DNA from: CAZBBB01 sp964490005
GTDB lineage: Bacteria > Planctomycetota > B15-G4
Direction of reading: 5' to 3'
DNA: 18,283 nt
Assembly: GCA_964490005.1 (NCBI GenBank)
Contig: CAZBBB010000060.1
Span: 1-18,283, forward strand
Under the pieces are notes generated by a model. The model was not told the origin of the DNA, searched no databases, and was given only the letters and a program-made list of their open reading frames with translations. A program made the translations under genes and the position numbers. Shown here piece by piece: positions 1 to 6,807 of this stretch (the first letter of the stretch is position 1; each line of letters opens with the position of its first letter).

Positions 1-29
1 GGCCGCAGGGCCGCACCCCGGGGCGCCGC

Positions 30-908
30 TCAGGCCGGCGCGCGCGCCGGCCGCGAGACGAGCCACAGGCCCGAGAGCACGCCGGCCGCCGCGAGCGCCA
101 CGCCGGGCCCCGGCCGCTCTCCGAGCAGCGGAATGGCGAGCGCCGCCGCGACGATCGGCTGCAGCGTGATCCACACGGCGGTCGTGCTGGCCGGCACGCG
201 CGCGAGCACGACCGCGTTGAGCACGTAGGCCAGCACCGTCGGGAAGACCAGGATCGCGGCCAGCGCCGCCCAGTGCCGCGCCTGCGCCGCCGCCGGCACC
301 CAGGCCACGTCGAGCGAGAACCACGGCACGGTGAGCGCCCCGAAGGCGAAGACCCAGGCGACCACGACGAGCCGCGGCAGGCGCGCGAGCACCGGCTTGG
401 CGAGCACGAGGAAGCAGGAGTACGAGACCGCGTTGAGCACCAGGTACAGGTCGCCGCGCAGCGTGGCCGCGCTCACCTGCGCGCCGCGGCGCACGAACAG
501 CAGCGCGACGCCCGCGACCGACAGCCCGATGCCGAGCTGACGCCGCAGCGTCAGCGTCTCGTGGCCGAGCGCCACGGCCAGGGCCGTGGTCGCCACCGGG
601 ATCACCGTCATGAGCAGTCCCGCGTTCACCGCCGTCGAGAGCGCCAGGCCCTCGAGGTAGAGCAGTTGGTTGAGGATCACGCCGAGCAGCGAGAGGCCCG
701 CGAGGCGCAGCAGGTCGGCGGCGCCGGGCAGCGCCGCGCGGCGATGCCGCAGGGCCGCCGCCGCGAGCAGCACGCCCCCGCCGACGAGCAGGCGCCAGAC
801 GAGCAGCGCGCGCGGCGAGAAGGCCGCCAGCGCCTCCTTGCCCAGCCAGGGAAAGACCCCGAAGCACAGTTGCACGGTGAGCAGCAGGTTGCGGGTGCGA
901 CGATCCAA
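30..908 (-). CDS. EamA/DMT-family membrane transporter
   Basis: Predicted inner-membrane permease of the drug/metabolite transporter superfamily, about 292 residues with two tandem EamA repeats and roughly ten hydrophobic helices. Visible family signatures are the first helix 'LLLTVQLCFGVFPWLGKEAL', 'LEGLALSTAVNAGLLMTVIPV' closing repeat one, and 'VPASTTAVWITLQPIVAAAL' followed by 'LLGERP' in repeat two. The substrate cannot be read from sequence; family members export amino acids, metabolites or drugs. The frame stays open to 1004, but that extension is a run of Arg and Pro without homology character and would abut the divergent methyltransferase start. I chose the TTG at 908, which gives the usual family length and a short charged N-terminus before helix 1. 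No good Shine-Dalgarno is seen and there is no in-frame ATG near the N-terminus, so the start is the least certain part. Confidence 0.83.
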   Translation of the reverse strand: MDRRTRNLLLTVQLCFGVFPWLGKEALAAFSPRALLVWRLLVGGGVLLAAAALRHRRAALPGAADLLRLAGLSLLGVILNQLLYLEGLALSTAVNAGLLMTVIPVATTALAVALGHETLTLRRQLGIGLSVAGVALLFVRRGAQVSAATLRGDLYLVLNAVSYSCFLVLAKPVLARLPRLVVVAWVFAFGALTVPWFSLDVAWVPAAAQARHWAALAAILVFPTVLAYVLNAVVLARVPASTTAVWITLQPIVAAALAIPLLGERPGPGVALAAAGVLSGLWLVSRPARAPA

Positions 909-1003
909 GGCGCGGCGCCGGCGGGAAACGGGGCCGCGCGGTTGTAGCGCGGCCGCGCCCCGGCGACGAGCGCTCCTTGGTCGGGACGCCTCCGGCGCCC
1001 ACA

Positions 1004-2023
1004 ATGCCGAGCGTGGTCATCAAGTATCTCGGCAGCAAACGCAAGCTCCTGCCGCGCATCGCGCGGCTGCTCGACGGCCTGCCGCCGCTCGCCCGCGCCG
1101 CCGACCTGTTCACCGGCACGACGCGCGTCGCGCGCCTGCTCAAGGCGCGCGGGGTCTTCGTGCACGCCAATGACACGGCCAGCTACAGCGAGGTGCTCGC
1201 GCGCGCGTCGATCGGCACCGACGCCCGGGAGATCGACCGGACGCGCCTGCAGCGCCTGCTGGACGACCTGGACGCCACGCCGCCCGCGCCCGGCTACTTC
1301 GCGCGCACCTTCGGCGAGAACAGCCGCTACGTCCACCCCGACAACGGCGCGCGCATCGACGCCATCCGGGCGCGCATCGACTCCGAACTGCCCGACGAAC
1401 CTTGGCGCTCGCTGGCCCTGGCCTCGCTGCTCGTCGCGGCCGACCGCGTCGACAGCACGACCGGGCTGCAGATGGCCTACCTCAAGGCCTGGGCGCCGCG
1501 CGCGCTGCGCCCGCTGCGCCTGCAGGCGCCCGAACTGCTCGACGGCCCCGGCGCCGTGACGCGCCTCGACGCGGCCGCCTGCGCGGCGCGCCTGCCGCCC
1601 GTCGACCTGGCCTACATCGACCCGCCGTACAACCAGCACAGCTACTTCCGCAACTACCACGTCTGGGAGACGCTCGTGCGCAACGACGCGCCGCCGACCT
1701 ACGGCGTGGCCTGCAAGCGGATCGACGCCCGCGAGCGGCGTTCGCCGTGGAATTCGCCGCGCACCGTGCGCGCGGCGCTCGACGCGCTGCTCTCCAGCGT
1801 CGACGCGCGCATCCTGCTCGTCTCGGCCAGCGACGAGGGATTCGTTCCGCTCGACGAGTTGCACGAGCGCCTCGCGCTTCGCGGGGAGGTGGCGCGCCAC
1901 GAGGCGGCGCACGAACGCTACATCGGCGCGCGCATCGGCATCCACAACCCGGCCGGGCTCAGGGTCGGCACGGTCGGCCGCGTGCGGAACCGCGAATGCC
2001 TGTTCGTCGTGCGGACGCGCTGA
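1004..2023 (+). CDS. Solitary D12-class adenine-specific DNA methyltransferase
   Basis: Predicted N6-adenine DNA methyltransferase that uses S-adenosylmethionine, 339 residues. The N-terminus 'IKYLGSKRKLL' (residues 6-16) is the D12/Dam-type AdoMet-binding start. Motif I is 'DLFTGTTRVAR' (34-44), and the catalytic motif IV is DPPY at 206-209 in 'YIDPPYNQHSYFRNYHVWET'. The region 'ADRVDSTTGLQMAYLKAWAPRA' lies between them. The ATG at 1004 is preferred over an in-frame TTG at 977 because the family begins just before the IKYLGSKRK motif. From memory, this exact subfamily (TGLQMAY plus DPPYNQHxYxxNYHVWETL) is a widespread lone chromosomal gene in Actinobacteria and relatives. No restriction endonuclease or specificity gene is adjacent, so an orphan epigenetic or repair-linked role is more likely than restriction-modification. 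Recognition sequence unknown. Confidence 0.86.
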   Translation: MPSVVIKYLGSKRKLLPRIARLLDGLPPLARAADLFTGTTRVARLLKARGVFVHANDTASYSEVLARASIGTDAREIDRTRLQRLLDDLDATPPAPGYFARTFGENSRYVHPDNGARIDAIRARIDSELPDEPWRSLALASLLVAADRVDSTTGLQMAYLKAWAPRALRPLRLQAPELLDGPGAVTRLDAAACAARLPPVDLAYIDPPYNQHSYFRNYHVWETLVRNDAPPTYGVACKRIDARERRSPWNSPRTVRAALDALLSSVDARILLVSASDEGFVPLDELHERLALRGEVARHEAAHERYIGARIGIHNPAGLRVGTVGRVRNRECLFVVRTR

Positions 2024-2037
2024 ACGCGGCGTTCAGC
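2019..2037. terminator. Inverted repeat spanning both convergent stop codons
   Basis: GCTGAACGC-G-GCGTTCAGC is a perfect palindrome. It would fold as an 8-bp stem with a CGG loop on either strand. It contains the TGA of the methyltransferase (2021-2023) and, on the other strand, the TGA of the phosphatase gene (2035-2033). There is no T-tract on either side, so it is at most a weak or factor-assisted bidirectional terminator or a 3'-end stabiliser. Confidence 0.4.
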
Positions 2038-2518
2038 CGTCCGCCGCCGGCCAGGCGCGCGCGAGCCGCTCGGCCCAGGCCGCCATCGCGCGATCGATGA
2101 CGCCTGCCGCCTGGTCGTAGACGTCCTCGTCCCGCCCCCAGGGGTCGGCCACGTCGCGCGGCCGGCGCGCCTGCAGCGCCTCGCTGAACAGCGCCACCCG
2201 GGCCGAATCGACGTCGGGCCAGCGGTCGAGGATGTAGCGCCGGTGCTCGGCCGTCGCGCACAGGATCAGGTCGGCGGTCCGCGCGCGCACCAGGTCGATC
2301 TGCGTGGCCACGTGCGTGTCGGCCTGACCGCGGACGCGCGCGATCGACCGGCGCGCCTCGCGCATCGCCGGCTGGCCGACCTGTGCGTGCGTGCCGGCCG
2401 ACGAGACGTCCACGTGCGTCACGCCGCGCTCGGCGAGATGCGCCCGCAGGAAGGCCTCGCCCATCGGCGAGCGGCAGATGTTGCCGGTGCAGACCACGAG
2501 CACGTGCCGGCGGTTCAT
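2033..2518 (-). CDS. Low-molecular-weight protein tyrosine phosphatase
   Basis: Cytoplasmic LMW-PTP/Wzb-type phosphatase of 161 residues, the usual family length. The P-loop C(X)5R signature is 'VCTGNICRSPMGEA', with the nucleophile Cys10, Arg16 and the following Ser17. The general-acid loop is 'DPWG' with Asp125. Such enzymes dephosphorylate the Tyr-rich tail of polysaccharide co-polymerase/kinases (Wzb/Wzc, Etp/Etk) or, in other lineages, phosphoarginine. It is the last gene of a leftward operon and its ATG overlaps the upstream glycosyltransferase stop as ATGA, indicating translational coupling. The two glycosyltransferase neighbours favour a role in exopolysaccharide or capsule control. 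No tyrosine kinase is present in the window, so the partner is unknown. Confidence 0.9.
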   Translation of the reverse strand: MNRRHVLVVCTGNICRSPMGEAFLRAHLAERGVTHVDVSSAGTHAQVGQPAMREARRSIARVRGQADTHVATQIDLVRARTADLILCATAEHRRYILDRWPDVDSARVALFSEALQARRPRDVADPWGRDEDVYDQAAGVIDRAMAAWAERLARAWPAADG

Positions 2519-3627
2519 CGACGCGCCTCTTCGTAGACGGCGAGCGTCTCGTCGACCATCCGCGCCAGGCCGAAGCGCTGCTCGAGGCGCACCCGACCGG
2601 CGGCCCCGCGCCGCGCGCGTTCGGCCTCGTCGTCGAGCGCCGCGCGCAGCGCGGCGGCCAGGGCCGCCGGCGCGCCCGGCTCCACGAGCCAGCCCGTGAC
2701 GCCCTCCTCGACGACCTCGGGGATGGCCGAGACGCGCGTCGCGACGACCGCCAGCCCCACCGCCATGGCCTCGAGGAACACCAGTCCCAGGCCCTCCCAG
2801 AGCGAGGGCAGCACGAACAGCTCGCTGGCGGCGAGCAGGTCGGCCACGTCGTGACGGATGCCGAGGAAGCGCGCGCGCCCGCCGAGGCCCAGGCGCTGGG
2901 CCTGCGCGCGCAGGCGCGCCTCGCCGTCGCCGAAGGGATCCCCGCCGACGATCAGCAGCACGACGTCGGACGGCAGCTCGGCGAGCGCGGCGAGCAGGGT
3001 CGGGTGATCCTTCTGCGGCGCCAGCCGGCCGACGCACACGAGCACGCGGGCGGCCTCGTCGAGGCCCAGTTCGCGGCGCACCTGCGCGCGCGACCGGCGC
3101 GGCGCGAGCGCCGCCGGGTCGATCCCGTAGTACACCCGCCGGATGCGCGCCACCGGGACGCGGCCGTGCCGCGCCGTGAAGCGCGCGACATGGTCGGAGA
3201 GCGCGATCGTCAGCGCGACGCGGCGCGCGAGCAGTCCGTGCACCACCGACACGGGCCAGCGCAGCAGCGCGCGCTCGTCGTTGTGCTTGCTCGAGACCAG
3301 CACGGGGACGCCGGCGCGGCGCGCGGCGAACGCCGCCAGCGCGTCGGCCTTCAGCAGGTGGCTGTGGAGCACGTCGGGGCGCCGCGCCGCGAGCCAGCGC
3401 ACGACGCCCCCGGACTCGCCGAGCAGCGCGCGCACGCCGCCCTGCCGTCCGCGCGGCGCGTGGACCTCGACCCCCAGCTCCGCGAAGGCGCCCGCCAGTT
3501 CGCCGGCGCCCTTGAGGTAGCCGACGGACACCTCGTGCCCGCGCTGCAGCTGTCCGGCGACGAGCATCAGCAGGTGCTTCTCGGCGCCGCCCACGCCCAG
3601 CGTCGTGATCAGGTGCGCGATCCTCAT
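2515..3627 (-). CDS. GT4-family glycosyltransferase (second of the operon)
   Basis: Retaining GT-B fold glycosyltransferase of family GT4, 370 residues. The N-terminal acceptor domain starts with 'MRIAHLITTLGVGGAEKHLL', the Gly-rich loop typical of the family, and has 'RPDVLHSHLLKADALAAFAA'. The C-terminal nucleotide-sugar domain carries 'VGRLAPQKDHPTLLAALAEL' and the E-X7-E motif in 'SLWEGLGLVFLEAMAVG' (Glu278 and Glu286), then 'TRVSAIPEVVEEGVTGWLV'. It probably adds a sugar from a nucleotide-sugar donor to a growing lipid-linked glycan on the cytoplasmic face; donor and acceptor cannot be told from sequence. Its start ATG overlaps the previous gene's TGA (ATGA) and its own TGA overlaps the phosphatase ATG in the same way. 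This is the middle gene of a tightly coupled trio. Confidence 0.92.
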   Translation of the reverse strand: MRIAHLITTLGVGGAEKHLLMLVAGQLQRGHEVSVGYLKGAGELAGAFAELGVEVHAPRGRQGGVRALLGESGGVVRWLAARRPDVLHSHLLKADALAAFAARRAGVPVLVSSKHNDERALLRWPVSVVHGLLARRVALTIALSDHVARFTARHGRVPVARIRRVYYGIDPAALAPRRSRAQVRRELGLDEAARVLVCVGRLAPQKDHPTLLAALAELPSDVVLLIVGGDPFGDGEARLRAQAQRLGLGGRARFLGIRHDVADLLAASELFVLPSLWEGLGLVFLEAMAVGLAVVATRVSAIPEVVEEGVTGWLVEPGAPAALAAALRAALDDEAERARRGAAGRVRLEQRFGLARMVDETLAVYEEARR

Positions 3628-4826
3628 GCCATCCAGCCGCCCACCGGGTTGCGGCCCGCCGACGCCGCGCGGCCGTCGAGCGCCTCGGCGTACACCGCCA
3701 GCGTGCCGTCCAGCATGTGCTCGAGCGTGAACCGCCCCGCCACGCGCCGCGGACCGAGTTCCGCGAGCCGGCGGGCGAGCGCCTGGTCGTCGAGCACCCG
3801 CGCGATGGCGGCCGCGAGCGCCTCGACGTCCTCGCGCGGGACGATCAGTCCCGCCTCGGGGCTCGCGCGCAGGATGTCGCGGCTGCCGTTGACGTCGGTC
3901 GCGATCGCGGGCAGTCCGGCCGCGAGCGCCTCGAGCAGCGCGTAGGGCAGGCCCTCCCAGCGCGAGGGCAGCACGAACACGTCGAGCGCGTCGTGCACGG
4001 CGGCCAGGTCGTCGCGCCAGCCCGGCAGGTGCAGGCGCGCTCCCAGCCCGAGCCGCGCCGCGCGCTCGACCAGCGCCCCCTCGCGCTCGCCATGACCGAC
4101 GATCAGCACGTGCGTGTCGGCGGGCAGCCGCGCGGCGGCCTCGACGAGCACATCGTGCCCCTTGGCGTCGTTGAGCAGTCCCACCGTGCCGACGAGCGGC
4201 GCCCCGGCCGGGATGCCGAGCTGCGCGCGCAGCGCGGCGCCGCCGCGCGGCTCGGCGTAGCGCCGCGGGTCGATGCCGTTGGGCACGACCCGCGCCTTGG
4301 ACGGCGGCACGACGCCCAGGCGCGCGCCCTCGGCGCGCTCCGACTCGCTCACGTGGATGATCCGATCGGTGATCGCGCCGAGCAGCCGCTCGGTGGCGAG
4401 CAGCAGCCCGACGGGTCCGGCGGCCTCGCCCCCCTGGCCGGCACCGCCTTCGAAGGAGGCCGCGAAGGTGTGCGGCGTGTGCACGCGGGCCGCGCCGCTC
4501 GTCAGGAAGGCCGCCGCGCGCCCGAGCGCCCCGGCCTTGCTGCTGTGCGTGTGGACCACGTCGAAGCGCCGGTCGCAGACCAGCCCCGCGAGCCGCGCGG
4601 CGTGCAGCGCGTCGCGCGTCGGCGTGATGGCGCGCACCATCGGCACCTCGTGCACGCGCGCGCCGGCCGCGACCATCGCCTGCATGTCGCCGCGCATGGC
4701 CGGATCGCGCCGGGCGGCGCAGGCCACCTCGACGTCGACGCCCCGACCGAGCAGGCCGTGCACCAGGTCGCGCAGGTGCCGTCGGGTGCCGCCGATCGTG
4801 CACTCCATGATCTGCAGGACGCGCAC
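3624..4826 (-). CDS. GT4-family glycosyltransferase (first of the operon)
   Basis: Retaining GT-B glycosyltransferase, 400 residues, family GT4. The N-terminus 'MRVLQIMECTIGGTRRHLRD' and 'VVHTHSSKAGALGRAAAF' are typical of exopolysaccharide glycosyltransferases. The donor domain has 'VPNGIDPRRYAEP', 'VGTVGLLNDAKGHDVLVEA' and the E-X7-E motif 'SRWEGLPYALLEALAAG' (Glu291 and Glu299). A Gly-rich insert 'FEGGAGQGGEAAG' lies around residues 124-136. The start is GTG at 4826: it keeps the first beta strand, and a GAGGAAG Shine-Dalgarno sits about 5 bases upstream. An in-frame ATG six codons later would delete the conserved first strand. It is the promoter-proximal gene of the trio, divergent from the epimerase gene 104 bp away. 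Confidence 0.92.
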   Translation of the reverse strand: MRVLQIMECTIGGTRRHLRDLVHGLLGRGVDVEVACAARRDPAMRGDMQAMVAAGARVHEVPMVRAITPTRDALHAARLAGLVCDRRFDVVHTHSSKAGALGRAAAFLTSGAARVHTPHTFAASFEGGAGQGGEAAGPVGLLLATERLLGAITDRIIHVSESERAEGARLGVVPPSKARVVPNGIDPRRYAEPRGGAALRAQLGIPAGAPLVGTVGLLNDAKGHDVLVEAAARLPADTHVLIVGHGEREGALVERAARLGLGARLHLPGWRDDLAAVHDALDVFVLPSRWEGLPYALLEALAAGLPAIATDVNGSRDILRASPEAGLIVPREDVEALAAAIARVLDDQALARRLAELGPRRVAGRFTLEHMLDGTLAVYAEALDGRAASAGRNPVGGWMA

Positions 4827-4930
4827 GCGCTCTTCCTCGCAGGAGGGTCACGACCTACGCTGTTCGCCCATCCGGCGTGGCGCAAGGCTAGCTTGCCGCC
4901 GGTGCCGCTTCCAAGTCTTTCGGACCGGAC
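4827..4930. promoter_or_regulatory. Divergent intergenic region, glycosyltransferase operon / epimerase
   Basis: These 104 bp must hold the starts of both divergent transcripts unless promoters lie inside genes. Leftward, the Shine-Dalgarno GAGGA complement is visible around 4831-4838. A short inverted repeat GCAAG-N5-CTTGC lies in the middle. I cannot pick a convincing -35/-10 pair on either strand, and the epimerase ATG has no obvious Shine-Dalgarno. Confidence 0.3.
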
Positions 4931-5833
4931 ATGCATCTCGTCATCACCGGCGGCGCGGGCTTCCTCGGACGGCACGTGGTCGCGCGGGCGCTGGCCGCCG
5001 GCGACCGGGTGACCGTGTTCACGCGCGACCCGCACGCGGCGCGCACCGAGCTGCAGCGCCGGGGCGTGAGCGGCGCGGGACTGTGCTGCGTCGACTACCG
5101 GCCGACGGCCGGCGCCGAGATCGGCCGCCTGCTGCGCGACGATCGCCCGGAGGTCGTGGTGCACGCCGCGGCGTCCATCCGCGGCGCGCCGTCCGCGCTG
5201 CACGAGGCCAACGTCGGCGGCACGCGCGAACTGCTCAAGGGCCTTGCGGTCGTGGGCCCGCGCCCGCGGCTGGTCTTCGTCTCGAGCTTCGCGGTCGAGG
5301 ACACGCCGCCCACGGCCTACTCCGACAGCAAGCTCGCGGCCGAGAAGCTGGTGCGGCAGTCGCCGGCGCCGTGGGTCATCGTGCGACCGACGCTGATCTA
5401 CGGGCCGCACGACGAGGGCAACACCTTGCCGCTGGCCGCCAAGCTCGCGGCCGGGCGACACTGGCTGCCCGACGGCGGACGCACGCGCATCCAGCCGGTG
5501 CACGTCGAGGACGCGGCCGCCGCGATCCTCGCCGCCGCGCGCGTCCCCGCCGCGGTCGGCGGCACGTACCGTCTGGGCGGGCCCGAGCCGGTCTCGGTGC
5601 ACGACTTCCGCAGCGCCGTGCGCGAGGCTTCGGGCGGGCGCGCCCGCTTCGCGCGGCTGCCGCTGCGAGCGCTGGCGCTGGCCGCGCCGCTGCTCGCGCT
5701 GGCCGGGCGGCCGGGGGCGGCGCAGGTCGTGGCTTTCCATCGCGCCGACCACGCCGTCGACAGCAGCGCGGCGCGACGCGATCTGGGTTTCTCGCCGCGC
5801 CCGCTCGATCAGGGCCTGGCCGGCTGCTTCTGA
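4931..5833 (+). CDS. NAD(P)-dependent epimerase/dehydratase (extended SDR)
   Basis: Cytoplasmic extended short-chain dehydrogenase/reductase of 300 residues. The Rossmann dinucleotide motif is 'TGGAGFLG' (residues 6-13). The active-site Tyr-X3-Lys is 'YSDSK' with Tyr130 and Lys134, preceded by 'VFVSSFAVED' carrying the catalytic Ser region. 'RPTLIYGPHDEGN' is the conserved substrate-loop segment. It most likely epimerises, dehydrates or reduces a nucleotide sugar; 3-beta-hydroxysteroid dehydrogenase-like or hopanoid HpnA-like members look similar, so the substrate is open. A hydrophobic C-terminal stretch 'LPLRALALAAPLLALAG' resembles the membrane-associating segment of those relatives. Its location beside the glycosyltransferase operon makes a glycan precursor role plausible but not shown. 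Confidence 0.86.
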   Translation: MHLVITGGAGFLGRHVVARALAAGDRVTVFTRDPHAARTELQRRGVSGAGLCCVDYRPTAGAEIGRLLRDDRPEVVVHAAASIRGAPSALHEANVGGTRELLKGLAVVGPRPRLVFVSSFAVEDTPPTAYSDSKLAAEKLVRQSPAPWVIVRPTLIYGPHDEGNTLPLAAKLAAGRHWLPDGGRTRIQPVHVEDAAAAILAAARVPAAVGGTYRLGGPEPVSVHDFRSAVREASGGRARFARLPLRALALAAPLLALAGRPGAAQVVAFHRADHAVDSSAARRDLGFSPRPLDQGLAGCF

Positions 5834-5858
5834 CGACGCCGAGGGCCGACCGGCGTCG
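5834..5858. terminator. Inverted repeat between convergent epimerase and ribE
   Basis: CGACGCCG, a nine-base loop, then CGGCGTCG: a perfect 8-bp stem starting immediately after the epimerase TGA (5831-5833) and ending three bases before the ribE stop complement (5862-5864). The whole intergenic gap is this hairpin. No T-run follows on either strand, so it is a terminator-like or 3'-end-protecting structure rather than a classical intrinsic terminator. Confidence 0.42.
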
Positions 5859-5861
5859 CGC

Positions 5862-6476
5862 TCAGCGCGCGCCGCGCTCGACCGCGCGCGCCACCCACTG
5901 GCCGATCAGGTCGGGTTCGAGATTGACGCGATCGCCCACGCGCCGCTCGCCCAGCGTCGTCCGCCGCAGGGTGTGCGGCACGAGCGCGATCTCGAAGCTC
6001 CCGGAGTGCAGCGTCGCGATCGTCAGGCTCACGCCGTCGACCGCGACGGAGCCCTTGGGCAGCAGTCGCCCGGCGAACTCCGCCGTGCAACCGACCGTCA
6101 GGCGGGTCTCGGAGGGCGTCGGCTCCAGCGCCAGGACGGCGCCGGTCGCCTCGACGTGCCCCGAGACCAGATGCCCGTCGACCGGGTCCCCGAAGGCCAG
6201 CGAGCGCTCGACGTTGACGCGCGCGCCGGCACGCAGCTGCCCGAGATTGGTGCGGCGCAGGCTCTCCTCGACGACGTCGAAACTCGCCTCGCAGCCGTCG
6301 AGAGCGTCGATCGTGAGGCAGCAGCCGTTGACGGCGACGCTGTCTCCCGGCGCGGGAGCGCGCAGCGCCCGGCCCGCTGCGAGCGCCGGCGCGAGATCGA
6401 CGAGCAGTCGCAGCCGGCCCTCCCGGGTCACGGCGTGCCGCACGGTGCAGGCGCTTTCGATGATGCCGGTGAACAA
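5862..6476 (-). CDS. ribE: Riboflavin synthase, alpha subunit
   Basis: Converts two 6,7-dimethyl-8-ribityllumazine molecules to riboflavin and a pyrimidinedione, the last step of riboflavin synthesis; a cytoplasmic trimer. At 204 residues it has the family length and shows the internal duplication of two lumazine-binding barrels. The first has 'MFTGIIE' at the N-terminus, 'GDSVAVNGCCLTI' and 'ESLRRTNLG'. The second has 'GDPVDGHLVSGHV', 'GSVAVDGVSLTI' and 'HTLRRTTLG'. The start codon is TTG at 6476, fixed by the nearly invariant MFTGIIE and by a GAGGA Shine-Dalgarno (complement at 6482-6486). It stands alone: no ribD, ribBA or ribH is nearby, and the upstream region lacks the conserved FMN riboswitch core. 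Some annotations use the symbol ribC for this enzyme. Confidence 0.96.
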   Translation of the reverse strand: MFTGIIESACTVRHAVTREGRLRLLVDLAPALAAGRALRAPAPGDSVAVNGCCLTIDALDGCEASFDVVEESLRRTNLGQLRAGARVNVERSLAFGDPVDGHLVSGHVEATGAVLALEPTPSETRLTVGCTAEFAGRLLPKGSVAVDGVSLTIATLHSGSFEIALVPHTLRRTTLGERRVGDRVNLEPDLIGQWVARAVERGAR

Positions 6477-6481
6477 GGCGT

Positions 6482-6486
6482 TCCTC
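6482..6486 (-). promoter_or_regulatory. Shine-Dalgarno of ribE
   Basis: The minus strand reads GAGGA, five bases before the TTG start of riboflavin synthase. It supports the rare TTG start because the conserved MFTGIIE N-terminus begins exactly there. Confidence 0.65.
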
Positions 6487-6635
6487 GCGTGCGGGGCGGC
6501 CGAACGGGGCCCGCCTCCCCGACAGCGGGCCGCTGCGGCTCGCTGCGGACGGCGGCGCGCCCGGACCGGCGCGGCGGCCGGCCCCCGTGGCCCGCAGCCG
6601 GCGCTGCAGCGCGAATCTCCGCCCGCGGGCCGGCC

Positions 6636-6663
6636 TTGACCGGGAGGGCGAGGATTCTACACT
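6636..6663 (+). promoter_or_regulatory. Sigma-70-type promoter of the trmD-rplS-secDF operon
   Basis: TTGACC (6636-6641, five of six matches to the -35 consensus), a 16-bp spacer, then TACACT (6658-6663, with the key T-A...T of the -10). Transcription would start near 6670, leaving about 138 nt of leader before trmD. This is the best-formed promoter in the window and sits in one of the few AT-richer patches. Confidence 0.62.
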
Positions 6664-6686
6664 AGCCGGTTCGTTTGCACCCTTCA

Positions 6687-6716
6687 GGCCGCAAGGCTGC
6701 GGGCCAGCAGGCAGCC
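6687..6716 (+). promoter_or_regulatory. Candidate leader RNA with two mutually exclusive hairpins
   Basis: Just after the predicted transcription start, GGCC-GCA (6687-6693) can pair with TGC-G-GGCC (6698-6705), a 7-bp stem with one bulged G and an AGGC loop. Alternatively GGCTGC (6695-6700) can pair perfectly with GCAGCC (6711-6716). The two structures share bases and cannot coexist. They could be an attenuator-like or ribosomal-protein-binding leader, but GC-rich DNA forms such pairs by chance easily. Confidence 0.28.
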
Positions 6717-6792
6717 GTCCCCGCGCCGTCCGGCTCCCTCGGGCCCGACGCGCCGGCCGACCCGCCTCGAGGCGCCTCGCACCCGCACCTTC

Positions 6793-6799
6793 AAGGGGG
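6793..6799 (+). promoter_or_regulatory. Shine-Dalgarno of trmD
   Basis: AAGGGGG, eight bases before the ATG at 6808. It fixes the trmD start, which also matches the conserved MKVHVLTLFP N-terminus. Confidence 0.7.
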
Positions 6800-6807
6800 C
6801 CGCCGCC

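Larger units (their letters stand above)
6477..6807. other. Non-coding region between divergent ribE and trmD
   Basis: These 331 bp separate the TTG of ribE from the ATG of trmD. The left two thirds are extremely GC-rich with no convincing ORF. An AT-richer island at about 6651-6676 holds the trmD promoter -10 and, on the opposite strand, TAGAAT (6659 down to 6654), a possible ribE -10 without a clear -35. The right part is the trmD leader with two competing hairpins. The FMN riboswitch signature was looked for upstream of ribE and not found. Confidence 0.6.

Noticed and set aside
677..1945. Long minus-strand open frame (about 420 codons) opposite the methyltransferase
   Set aside because: It is antisense to a gene with clear D12 motifs, is full of Arg, Ala, Val and Asp repeats, and shows no domain; a normal by-product of high-GC codon usage.
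2383..3945. Plus-strand open frame of about 520 codons over the glycosyltransferase genes
   Set aside because: Antisense to two well-supported GT4 genes, low-complexity composition, no motif.
4273..6639. Plus-strand open frame of about 788 codons spanning several genes
   Set aside because: Runs across the GT4, epimerase and ribE genes in the wrong frame or strand; Arg/Ala/Pro-rich, no recognisable fold.
6477..6660. FMN riboswitch upstream of ribE
   Set aside because: The conserved core segments of the RFN element are not present on the minus strand; the region is just GC-rich.
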